Source of the DNA: Fidelibacterota bacterium
Lineage (GTDB): Bacteria; Fidelibacterota; Marinisomatia; Marinisomatales; UBA8229
Assembly: GCA_003535775.1 (NCBI GenBank)
Contig: DPYO01000131.1
Span: 1 to 17,597, forward strand
DNA length: 17,597 bases
Direction of reading: 5' to 3'
In this document: in pieces, positions 7,518 to 14,292 of the stretch
How the letters are laid out: each line of letters begins with the position of its first letter
How positions within the stretch are numbered: the first letter of the stretch is position 1
Program-made: the position numbers and the translations under genes
Notes under the pieces: generated by a model
Told to the model about the DNA's origin: nothing
What the model saw: only the letters and a program-made list of their open reading frames with translations
Databases searched by the model: none

Positions 7518-8039
7518 CTACAAACCACTGTCTTTGATTTCGTCCTCAACTCTTTTTATCATCCATTCCTTGATTACCTCGGCCAGCTTATCAATAGCCT
7601 CGTTATCTTGAATTCCCGAACAGATCTGGCTAGCCACTTCTGCATTGCTTAAAGCATCAGTGAAATCTCCTGATTTCTGGCATGTTATGGATAGGTTCCA
7701 CATGGCTTTTGCTTCCATAAACCTATATGCATTCCTTTTTCCAAGGGTGCGGGCATGTCGAAAACAGATTTGGGATTTCTCATAGCCACCTATTTCCATA
7801 TAGGCGTTTCCAAGGTTTTCCAATAAAGAATACTCTACGGGAAGGACCGCAAACTTTCTTACCTTAGGTAGGCCGCGCTCGTACTTTTCAATAGCCTTGG
7901 TATAATCCTTCAAGGTTTTATGATAATCCCCCATTTTTTTAAGAATGATGCCCTGCTCCCTGTTATCCCCCAATTTCCTTGCTATTTCCAAGGATGTATC
8001 CAGACATTCAAATGCTTTTTTAGGTTTGCCGGTTAGCAT
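7518..8039 (-). CDS. TPR remnant, downstream fragment of the same broken gene
   Basis: A 173-residue open frame in the same reading frame as the upstream STAND-TPR fragment. It holds about four more TPR units, including AFECLDTSLEIARKLGDNRE, AIEKYERGLPKVRKF and ENLGNAYMEIGGYEKSQICF, and ends with a charged helix (WMIKRVEDEIKD). The ATG at 8039 has no ribosome site upstream and begins in the middle of a repeat, so it is unlikely to be translated on its own. It would be made only by readthrough of the TAA at 8115-8117, or if that stop is a sequencing or assembly error. It ends eight bases from the convergent ferredoxin gene. Confidence 0.5.
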   Translation of the reverse strand: MLTGKPKKAFECLDTSLEIARKLGDNREQGIILKKMGDYHKTLKDYTKAIEKYERGLPKVRKFAVLPVEYSLLENLGNAYMEIGGYEKSQICFRHARTLGKRNAYRFMEAKAMWNLSITCQKSGDFTDALSNAEVASQICSGIQDNEAIDKLAEVIKEWMIKRVEDEIKDSGL

Positions 8040-8114
8040 ATAGGTCGCGGATAAATTTCCTAAAATATCTATCTCCTTTGTCTTGAGATTGCCTTGGTGG
8101 GCCAGGGTTTTACC

Positions 8115-9293
8115 TTATTTTAAATAGGTCATCGCAGATTGATATTTTTTGACTGTGTTGCATAAACGCCCCAGGTCATTTAGAACCTGAGCCTGAAACA
8201 CTTTGTTGCCTAATTTCTGCGCCTTTTCTAATGCCAGTTTAAAGTTCAGTTCCCCTCGTTCATATTCATTTCCCTGGAAGCAAGCTTGTGCCAGTAAGTT
8301 CAATATTTCCATTTCTTTACTGGCTTTTCCTTCCAAACGAACAAACTCAAGAACTTTGGCGAAACACTCAATGGCTCTTTCAAAATTCCCGGTGCGGAGG
8401 CAACATTGACCTAGCAAATCCAGTGAATGTTTTTCATCCCCCACGTGACCCAGCTTGTTAGATAGACTTTGAGCCTCTTCAAGATATTCGATGGCTTTGT
8501 CATAAATGCCCAATGAGTGTAATTGCATCCCAAGGGATAAGAGGTTATTTTTTTCGGACTCAACATTCTCCGATTCCCGGGAAGCAGTCAGAGCAGACTC
8601 ATTCCATTCGATACATTCATCGGTGGGGTGCCTCATGGGCATTAAAATTCGAGCCTCTTTACAAAAATCACCACAAAGTTTGGCGATTTTTGCGTCTTCT
8701 GTATTTTTTAAGGCAGACCATTTTTGTCCTGCTTGAATATTAAACCAATCCAGATCAAATAGATTAAGGGCGCTCTCCAAGGCATCTTCATCGCTTTCAT
8801 ACAGGTCATTGGCATCTTTCAGGATATCGAAATAATAAAAAGCCAGGTTTCGATGGGTGAGGATTTTTTCTGACGGCCTGACTTCAGCCTTAATGAGTTT
8901 ATGAATCAATTGGTGGAAATAATACCTTTTGTTGATAGAATCGTGCTCCACCAGCCCGAGAAACACCAGCCGTCCAAGATGCTCGCCATCCCTGTCTCCG
9001 CATATATTCGCCACGGCTTTTTCATCAAAGGAGCTGGAAAACAATGCCAGTTTTCGGAAGACAGTAGCGGCCTCCTTTCTCATGTCCCTGAAAACGATGT
9101 TGAAAATCGGCTCAACATTTCTATCTATGACTTCCTTTTTATCTTTATCTTTCTCTAGTTCAATATCGCCCTCTGGCTTCATAAGCTGTCTTTCTTCGCG
9201 AAGGTCACGGATCAACGTATCCACCGACAAATAGGGGTTAGCTTTTAAAAAAGAACCTGCAAGAGATATTGCCAGCGGAGAATATCCGCACAA
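8115..9293 (-). CDS. STAND/NB-ARC-TPR remnant, upstream fragment
   Basis: A 392-residue open frame if started at TTG 9293, but similarity runs further upstream to about 9340, so TTG is probably not a natural start. Residues 1-16 are the end of the NB-ARC ATPase (CGYSPLAISLAGSFL). Residues about 55-160 form the winged-helix part (FNIVFRDMRKEAATVFRKL, ALFSSSFDEKAVANIC, YYFHQLIHKLI). From about 215 the sequence is a tandem array of roughly 40-residue TPRs of the TPR_12 sort, with repeated A-x4-LEEAQSLSNKLG and ALEKAQKLGN-like helices. In intact STAND proteins the TPRs sense a ligand that triggers oligomerisation. Here the nucleotide-binding half is absent, so normal function is not expected. It ends at the in-frame TAA 8115-8117. 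Confidence 0.6.
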   Translation of the reverse strand: MCGYSPLAISLAGSFLKANPYLSVDTLIRDLREERQLMKPEGDIELEKDKDKKEVIDRNVEPIFNIVFRDMRKEAATVFRKLALFSSSFDEKAVANICGDRDGEHLGRLVFLGLVEHDSINKRYYFHQLIHKLIKAEVRPSEKILTHRNLAFYYFDILKDANDLYESDEDALESALNLFDLDWFNIQAGQKWSALKNTEDAKIAKLCGDFCKEARILMPMRHPTDECIEWNESALTASRESENVESEKNNLLSLGMQLHSLGIYDKAIEYLEEAQSLSNKLGHVGDEKHSLDLLGQCCLRTGNFERAIECFAKVLEFVRLEGKASKEMEILNLLAQACFQGNEYERGELNFKLALEKAQKLGNKVFQAQVLNDLGRLCNTVKKYQSAMTYLK

Positions 9294-9361
9294 GTCAATG
9301 ATCTCAGATGCCCAACGCTTTGTGTGGGGGGCAATGATTAATATCGAAAAGATTATCTAGC

Positions 9362-9390
9362 TTGACTTGCCCTCTGGAACTCAGTATCAT
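9362..9390 (+). promoter_or_regulatory. Sigma-70-type promoter of the pyrimidine operon
   Basis: TTGACT (9362-9367) and TATCAT (9385-9390) are separated by exactly 17 bases, close to the TTGACA/TATAAT consensus. Transcription would start near 9397, just before the PyrR-binding hairpin, giving a leader of about 130 bases ahead of pyrR. It also sits at the broken 5' edge of the STAND-TPR remnant. Confidence 0.65.
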
Positions 9391-9403
9391 TGGTGGAATA
9401 TAA

Positions 9404-9436
9404 CTCTTTAAAATAGTCCTGTGAGGCTATCAAGGG
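9404..9436 (+). promoter_or_regulatory. PyrR-binding loop (anti-antiterminator) in the pyr leader RNA
   Basis: AGTCCTGTGAGGCT (9415-9428) matches the known PyrR recognition consensus ARUCCNGNGAGGYU at every position. The fold also fits. The upper stem is ATAGTC (9413-9418) with GGCTAT (9425-9430), closing the hexaloop CTGTGA. The 5' side has a purine-rich bulge TAAA (9409-9412), and the lower stem is CTCTT (9404-9408) with AAGGG (9432-9436). In Bacillus, PyrR bound to UMP or UTP stabilises this hairpin and so promotes termination. Here the lower stem captures bases needed by the antiterminator. Confidence 0.88.
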
Positions 9437-9477
9437 GGAAATTGGTGTTTGGTGTAAGCGATATTTTGTTACCTCCT
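9433..9477 (+). promoter_or_regulatory. Candidate antiterminator of the pyr leader
   Basis: AGGGGG (9433-9438) can pair with CCTCCT (9472-9477), giving five Watson-Crick pairs and one G-U. The left strand is partly held in the PyrR-binding hairpin, and the right strand is the 5' arm of the terminator. The three structures are therefore mutually exclusive, as the attenuation model requires. This is inferred by hand pairing only. Confidence 0.55.
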
Positions 9478-9514
9478 GTCTAGGCTTGGTTTTGCCTTGA
9501 GGAGGTTTTTTTTT
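9471..9514 (+). terminator. Intrinsic terminator (attenuator) upstream of pyrR
   Basis: ACCTCC (9471-9476) pairs with GGAGGT (9501-9506), and an inner stem AGGC (9482-9485) pairs with GCCT (9494-9497) around an eight-base loop. Nine T follow (9506-9514). It lies between the promoter and pyrR, so it must be a regulated attenuator and not an end-of-gene terminator. Confidence 0.85.
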
Positions 9515-9528
9515 GCCTGGTTCAATTT

Positions 9529-10065
9529 ATGAGTTCAACACTTCTAAATTCAAAAGATATTTCCCGTGCAGTCAGCCGCATATCCCATGAAATCCTGGAA
9601 CGTAATCATGGTGCCGGGAATATAGCCCTAGTGGGAATTCGAACCCGTGGTGTAGTGATATCCCAAAGGTTGAGAGAGAAAATAAAGGAAATAGAGAATG
9701 TGACGGTAGACCATGGAGTGCTGGATATCACGCTTTACAGAGATGATCTGGCAGATGGGATTCATAAACCGGAATTAAAAAAAACGGAGATACCCTTCGC
9801 CTTGGAAGGCAAGCACATTATTCTCTGTGATGACGTTTTGTTTACCGGGAGAACCATTCGTGCGGCTATTGATGCACTCATGGATTTCGGACGCCCCTCA
9901 TCCGTCCAATTGGCCGTGTTGATCGATCGAGGCCATCGTGAATTGCCTATCAGGCCTGATTATGTGGGCAAAAATATTCCCACGGCCAAATCCAAACGTG
10001 TTCAAGTTTTATTAACCGAGGAAGATGGTGAAGACAGAGTGATTATTCAGGAGCAATCCAACTGA
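9529..10065 (+). CDS. pyrR: Bifunctional pyr operon attenuation regulator / uracil phosphoribosyltransferase PyrR
   Basis: A 178-residue type I phosphoribosyltransferase-fold protein of normal PyrR length. PyrR binds pyr leader RNA when UMP or UTP is high and causes early termination; many members also make UMP from uracil and PRPP. The PRPP-binding loop is HIILCDDVLFTGRTIRAA (96-113). Other PyrR signatures are GIRTRGVVISQRL (36-48), VLDITLYRDDL (64-74) and LIDRGHRELPIRPDYVGKN (131-149). It is the first gene of the operon, directly behind a leader with a perfect PyrR-binding loop, so it very likely controls its own operon. It shares one base with pyrB (TGATG). No ribosome site lies at normal distance from the ATG: the only GGAGG is in the terminator arm, 23 bases away. 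No alternative in-frame start exists before an upstream stop at 9481-9483. Confidence 0.96.
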   Translation: MSSTLLNSKDISRAVSRISHEILERNHGAGNIALVGIRTRGVVISQRLREKIKEIENVTVDHGVLDITLYRDDLADGIHKPELKKTEIPFALEGKHIILCDDVLFTGRTIRAAIDALMDFGRPSSVQLAVLIDRGHRELPIRPDYVGKNIPTAKSKRVQVLLTEEDGEDRVIIQEQSN

Positions 10066-11000
10066 TGGCACTGTCCACAAAAAATATTTTAGGAACGAAG
10101 GAATTAACAAAAGACGATATCCAGCAAATTCTGGATACTGCGGATTCCTTTAAAGAAATTTCTACGCGAGCCATTAAAAAGGTCCCTGCCCTTAGAGGCA
10201 AAACAATCATTAATCTGTTTTTTGAGCCCAGCACTCGCACAAGGACTTCATTTGAGATTGCCGGAAAGCGTTTGAGTGCTGATGTGATAAATATATCCGG
10301 TTCTACGAGCAGCACTGTAAAAGGGGAAAATTTAATAGATACGGCGCGGAATTTGGAAGCGATGAGTCCAGATATAATGGTGATTCGGCATCATTGTTCC
10401 GGAGCGGCCGAACTCCTGTCTCAATTTGTGGACAGTCCGATCATCAACGCAGGAGATGGGTCGCATGAACATCCCAGCCAGGCATTGCTGGACCTGCTCA
10501 CCATTCGCAGTCATAAGGGAGATTTGGAAGGACTCAAAGTTGCAATTGTTGGCGACATCAACCATAGCCGAGTAGCCCGTTCTAATATTAGGGCGATGCA
10601 GACCATGGGCATGAAAGTTCGGGTTGTTGGCCCTCCCCCGCTTATCCCTGTTGAAATGGAACGTCTTGGTGTGGAAGTGAGTCACAATCTTACTGAAGCG
10701 ATAAAAGATGTGGATGTGATCATGGTTCTTCGTATCCAGTTGGAACGACAAAATCAGGGGCTTCTATCAAGTCTTCGGGAATATTCAAACTATTTTTGCC
10801 TGACTTCAGAATCTCTGGCTCATACACGCGATGATTTGCTCATCATACACCCGGGGCCTGTCAATAGAGGGATCGAAATTGCCTTGGACGTGATGGAGGG
10901 TCCTCGTTCTCTTATTTTGAATCAGGTCACCAATGGGGTAGCTGTAAGGATGGCCCTTTTTTATTTATTACTAGGGGAGAAAAATGCAAACCCTAATTAA
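10065..11000 (+). CDS. pyrB: Aspartate carbamoyltransferase catalytic subunit
   Basis: A 311-residue catalytic chain that condenses carbamoyl phosphate with aspartate, the committed step of pyrimidine synthesis, in the cytoplasm. The carbamoyl-phosphate loop FFEPSTRTRTSFE (52-64) is intact. TVKGENLIDTA carries the mobile Lys86, RHHCSGAAELL and GSHEHPSQALLDL follow (about 108-144), LRIQLERQ holds the aspartate-binding Arg, and HPGPVNRG closes the site. No pyrI regulatory subunit follows, so allosteric control of the E. coli type is not expected; partnership with the adjacent PyrC is possible, as in other bacteria lacking PyrI. The ATG overlaps the pyrR stop by one base, with AGGAG at 10049-10053 upstream. 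The 3' end overlaps pyrC by 17 bases. Confidence 0.97.
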   Translation: MALSTKNILGTKELTKDDIQQILDTADSFKEISTRAIKKVPALRGKTIINLFFEPSTRTRTSFEIAGKRLSADVINISGSTSSTVKGENLIDTARNLEAMSPDIMVIRHHCSGAAELLSQFVDSPIINAGDGSHEHPSQALLDLLTIRSHKGDLEGLKVAIVGDINHSRVARSNIRAMQTMGMKVRVVGPPPLIPVEMERLGVEVSHNLTEAIKDVDVIMVLRIQLERQNQGLLSSLREYSNYFCLTSESLAHTRDDLLIIHPGPVNRGIEIALDVMEGPRSLILNQVTNGVAVRMALFYLLLGEKNANPN

Positions 11001-12273
11001 AAATGGCCGGGTCATTGATCCTGCAAACCAGCTCGATGGCTCCTTTGATATTCTGATCAACAATGGAAAAATTGAAGCCATTGAGCCCCAGGGGAAAATA
11101 TCTGGAAGCAAAGATGTTCCTGTAATAGATGCGAAGAATTGTGTAGTCGCTCCCGGTTTCTGTGATATGCATGTGCATTTCCGGGAGCCCGGTCATGAAT
11201 ACAAGGAGACCATAGAAACCGGTAGTGCTTCAGCGGCGGCCGGCGGATTTTCCACTGTGGCGGTAATGCCCAATACCTCTCCCGTCAACGATAACCGCTC
11301 GATTACAGAATTGATTTTCTCCCAAGCCAGGAAAACCAATTTGATCAATGTCTTTCCTATTGGAGCTATCACCAAAGGGTTAAAGGGAGAAAGCTTATCG
11401 GATATGGGCGAATTAAAAGAAGCTGGCTGTATCGGTTATTCTGATGATGGCCGGCCGGTCATGGACAGTGAATTGATGCGAAGAGCATTTGAATACAGCC
11501 GAATGTTTGACCTACCCTGCATACAGCACAGCGAAATTCTTGATTTGACGCATGAAGGTTGTATGAACGAAGGCATTGTCTCCACAGAATTAGGTTTGAA
11601 GGGAATGCCGGTTGAAGCGGAAGATATTATGGTATTTCGGGACATCTGCTTGCTCCGTAAAACAGGTGGACGGCTTCACGTGGCACATATAAGCAGTGGC
11701 GGGGCCGTGGACCTGGTGCGCCAAGCCAAGGCCAAAGGTCTCCCTGTAACTTGCGAAGTGGCTCCGCATCATTTCACTCTTACGGAAGAAGCCTGCCGCA
11801 ATTATGATACCAACGCCAAAATGAGCCCGCCTTTAAGAACCCACGAGGACCTGGAATTGATCAAAGAGGGGTTGCGAGACGGGACGATAGATATCATTGC
11901 TACAGACCATGCTCCCCATGATGTCGCCGATAAGCAGATGGAGTTCAGCAAAGCCTGTTTTGGTATCGTTGGTTTAGAGACGGCCCTTCCCCTAACCCTT
12001 AAAATGGTCGATGAAAAGGTGATCACTTTGCAAAAAGCGGTGGATCTTCTCACCCACCAACCCTGTCGTCTTTTCAATTTGGATAAAGGGTCCCTGGGAG
12101 TTGGAAGAGATGCGGATATTGTAATTTTTAACCCCAAAACGCAGTACACTATAGAACCTGAAAAGTTTAAGTCCCGCAGTAAAAACTCTCCTTACAAAGG
12201 TTGGAAAGTGAGAGGGAAAGTTCTTCATACCCTGGTAGCAGGAAAAACCGTTTATTCCGCCTCTAACGAATAA
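10984..12273 (+). CDS. pyrC: Dihydroorotase
   Basis: A 429-residue class I (long form) dihydroorotase of the amidohydrolase superfamily. It cyclises carbamoyl aspartate to dihydroorotate at a zinc centre. The N-terminus (LIKNGRVIDP) begins the small beta-sandwich. Metal ligands are present: DMHVHFREPG with His63 and His65, then IQHSEI, LHVAHISSGG, and the catalytic Asp in IATDHAPH. Because these are all intact it should be an active enzyme and not the non-catalytic PyrC-like partner found beside some pyrB genes. AAAGGFSTVAVMPNTSPV is another family signature. GGGGAG at 10974-10979 gives a good ribosome site inside the end of pyrB, and the two genes overlap by 17 bases. Confidence 0.97.
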   Translation: MQTLIKNGRVIDPANQLDGSFDILINNGKIEAIEPQGKISGSKDVPVIDAKNCVVAPGFCDMHVHFREPGHEYKETIETGSASAAAGGFSTVAVMPNTSPVNDNRSITELIFSQARKTNLINVFPIGAITKGLKGESLSDMGELKEAGCIGYSDDGRPVMDSELMRRAFEYSRMFDLPCIQHSEILDLTHEGCMNEGIVSTELGLKGMPVEAEDIMVFRDICLLRKTGGRLHVAHISSGGAVDLVRQAKAKGLPVTCEVAPHHFTLTEEACRNYDTNAKMSPPLRTHEDLELIKEGLRDGTIDIIATDHAPHDVADKQMEFSKACFGIVGLETALPLTLKMVDEKVITLQKAVDLLTHQPCRLFNLDKGSLGVGRDADIVIFNPKTQYTIEPEKFKSRSKNSPYKGWKVRGKVLHTLVAGKTVYSASNE

Positions 12274-12298
12274 CCTATCAACCTCAGCGAACCCGTTT

Positions 12299-13417
12299 AT
12301 GAAAGCATATTTAGCTCTGTCCGATGGAAAAGTCTTCGAGGGAGATCATTTTGGTGCCGAAGGTGAAGTGGATGCGGAAATTGTATTCAATACCAGTATG
12401 TCCGGTTATCAGGAGGTGATTACGGACCCTTCCTATTGTGGTCAAATGGTGATGATGACTTTTCCCCTTATTGGTAATTATGGTATCAACCCCCAGGATT
12501 TTGAGTCGGACCGCCCGCACCTTTCCGGTTTTATCATTAAAGAATTGAGTGGCATTGCCAGCAATTGGAGATCAAGAGGAAAACTGGAAGATTTTTTAAA
12601 AGAATTCGGTATCATTGGTATACAGGGAATCGACACACGTGCCTTAACACGTCGTATTCGTGAAAAAGGGGCCCAACAGGCTGTGTTGTCCACGATTACC
12701 CAAGACCCGGACGAATTGATTCGTAAAGCGCAAAATTCTCCAGGGCTTGAGGGCAAAGACCTAGTGAAAAAAGTGACTTGCCAATCTCCCTATGACTGGG
12801 AGGAAGGAGAATGGGATATTTTCAACCCTTCCCTTAAAACCACTGTGGATAAAAAATTCTTCGTTGTTGCCTATGACTTCGGAATAAAGAGAAATATCTT
12901 GAGAAAACTGGTTGCTGCAGGTTGCCGTGTTCGGATCGTTCCAGCATCCACCCCGGCTGAAGAGGTGCTTGCCCTGAATCCGGATGGGGTATTTTTGTCT
13001 AATGGCCCAGGCGACCCTGAGGGTGTACCGTACGCAATTAAAAACGTGAAGTTTCTTCTGGGTAAAATTCCAATTTTTGGTATTTGTCTCGGGCACCAAA
13101 TCCTGAACTTGGCTTTAAATGGACAAACGTTTAAACTCAGGTTTGGACACCACGGAGGAAACCAGCCCGTAATGGATATCCGTTCAGGAAAAGTTGAAAT
13201 CACTTCCCAGAACCATGGGTTTGCCGTAGCACAGGAATCTATCGGGTCCTCTATAGATGTGACATCCGTTAATTTAAATGATCAAACGGTTGAAGGCATT
13301 CACCATAAGAAGTGGCCCATTTTTTCGGTTCAGTATCATCCCGAGGCTTCACCGGGTCCACACGATTCCAGCCACCTTTTCCAGCAATTCACAAATCTCA
13401 TGAAAGCGGGAGTTTGA
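12299..13417 (+). CDS. carA: Carbamoyl-phosphate synthase small (glutamine amidotransferase) subunit
   Basis: A 372-residue glutaminase subunit that hydrolyses glutamine and passes ammonia through a tunnel to CarB. The N-terminal CPSase_sm domain includes FNTSMSGYQEVITDPSY (30-46) and IIGIQGIDTRALTRRIR (105-121). The class I amidotransferase domain follows (about 187-370), with LSNGPGDPEG, the nucleophile Cys263 in FGICLGHQ, TSQNHGFAV, and the His347/Glu349 pair in VQYHPEASPGP. Length is normal (E. coli has 382). It starts 25 bases after pyrC with no clear Shine-Dalgarno site. The last base of its TGA is the first base of the next gene's ATG, so carA translation is coupled to the unknown protein and not directly to carB. 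Confidence 0.97.
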   Translation: MKAYLALSDGKVFEGDHFGAEGEVDAEIVFNTSMSGYQEVITDPSYCGQMVMMTFPLIGNYGINPQDFESDRPHLSGFIIKELSGIASNWRSRGKLEDFLKEFGIIGIQGIDTRALTRRIREKGAQQAVLSTITQDPDELIRKAQNSPGLEGKDLVKKVTCQSPYDWEEGEWDIFNPSLKTTVDKKFFVVAYDFGIKRNILRKLVAAGCRVRIVPASTPAEEVLALNPDGVFLSNGPGDPEGVPYAIKNVKFLLGKIPIFGICLGHQILNLALNGQTFKLRFGHHGGNQPVMDIRSGKVEITSQNHGFAVAQESIGSSIDVTSVNLNDQTVEGIHHKKWPIFSVQYHPEASPGPHDSSHLFQQFTNLMKAGV

Positions 13418-14292
13418 TGCTCAGAGAAACTTTGGAGCAACTCTTTGAATTTGTTGCCCAGCATATTCCTTCAGAACAAATCATGATGGCCAAGAAGGAA
13501 TACCAGAAAACGACCGGAGAAATTTATGAGGATGACAAATCTTATAATTCGAGGATGGCTCTGTTTTTAGAATGGTACCTGTTAGACCAATATGAACCAG
13601 GAACCCGCCAAACTGTTCTGGAAAATATAATTGAAGATAACTCCTTTTCATGGACTCCAGACCGCCTGGAGTCATACAAAGATGTTTCCAAAAATATTCA
13701 GGCTCTTTTTGAGATCAAGAAAGTCCGTGATAATTCGGTAACGGTTTTGGACTTGTTCACGGATGAAAAATACCAGATTGAAGAGGAAGATTCAAAACTT
13801 GCATTCAGGAAGAATGATATTTTTCAGGGGCGCATTGTTCCCCATAATGACAAATATTTTTTCACGGGATACTTCTGCTTTCATCCCAACAAAACACAGC
13901 TGTATATAAAGGGTGAAGCAAAAAAATTCTATCTACTGCAGCGATCCTGGAAAAAAGAACTCACTAAACTTGAAAAAGAATCATCAAAAATTCAAAAATT
14001 ATATTTAAAAAATGCTGTATCTATAGAAAAAATTAAAACCAAAATTGAACGCACTGATTCTGGCACTAAAAGAGATAAGTTGACAGGTAAGCTTTTGGGT
14101 TTGGAAGAAGACAAGATAAAAATTGAAGCCAGTAGCCAGCAGACAGGTAAAGAGATAGGCCATTTGAAACCGGAAAAAATGAAGATTGAAGGACGCAGGC
14201 TGATTTCAGAATTGATCAATAAACTGGCTTATATGAATTTAAAATGGGAACGCTCCCGGCAAATCGACGTATCAGATATTTATAGAAACTAA
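13417..14292 (+). CDS. Uncharacterised protein encoded between carA and carB
   Basis: I do not recognise a named family. The frame is open back to 13312, but I chose the ATG at 13417 because it overlaps the carA stop (TGATG), has GGGAG at 13408-13412 upstream, and avoids a 100-base overlap; this gives 291 residues. Three parts are visible. Residues 1-100 are a helical acidic region containing RMALFLEWYLLDQYEPGTR. Residues 100-165 are beta-rich (SVTVLDLFTDEKYQIEEED, then IFQGRIVPHNDKYFFTGYF). Residues 165-265 are Lys/Glu-rich and probably coiled coil. The end, AYMNLKWERSRQIDVSDIY (271-289), looks conserved in style. No signal peptide, membrane segment, CxxC pair or catalytic motif is seen. Its stop overlaps the carB start (TAATG), so it is made in step with both synthetase subunits. 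A role in assembling or tuning the complex is only a guess. Confidence 0.85.
   Translation: MLRETLEQLFEFVAQHIPSEQIMMAKKEYQKTTGEIYEDDKSYNSRMALFLEWYLLDQYEPGTRQTVLENIIEDNSFSWTPDRLESYKDVSKNIQALFEIKKVRDNSVTVLDLFTDEKYQIEEEDSKLAFRKNDIFQGRIVPHNDKYFFTGYFCFHPNKTQLYIKGEAKKFYLLQRSWKKELTKLEKESSKIQKLYLKNAVSIEKIKTKIERTDSGTKRDKLTGKLLGLEEDKIKIEASSQQTGKEIGHLKPEKMKIEGRRLISELINKLAYMNLKWERSRQIDVSDIYRN

Larger units (their letters stand above)
7518..9356 (-). pseudogene. Decayed STAND (NB-ARC) plus TPR gene, 5'-truncated and interrupted by a stop
   Basis: Reading from 9356 downward, one frame carries RWASEIIDLCGYSPLAISL (the GLPL-type motif of an NB-ARC ATPase), a winged-helix part and a long TPR array down to 7520. 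A single TAA at 8115-8117 breaks it, and coding sense resumes in the same frame straight after (GKTLAHQGNLKTKEIDILGN), so the lesion is a nonsense change and not a frameshift. The P-loop, Walker B and any effector domain are missing. Upstream of 9356 the frame is closed by a stop at 9357-9359, and the pyrimidine promoter begins at 9362. I infer a dead remnant of a signalling or defence-type STAND protein. Confidence 0.75.

Noticed and set aside
9360..9528. Protein-like stretches on the minus strand upstream of the STAND remnant, in shifting frames
   Set aside because: They need several frame changes, and the region is fully explained by the pyr promoter and PyrR attenuation leader on the other strand.
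13312..13416. Upstream extension of the carA-carB linking gene by 35 residues
   Set aside because: It would overlap carA by over 100 bases, has no ribosome site, and the ATG at 13417 has both a Shine-Dalgarno match and the coupled TGATG arrangement.
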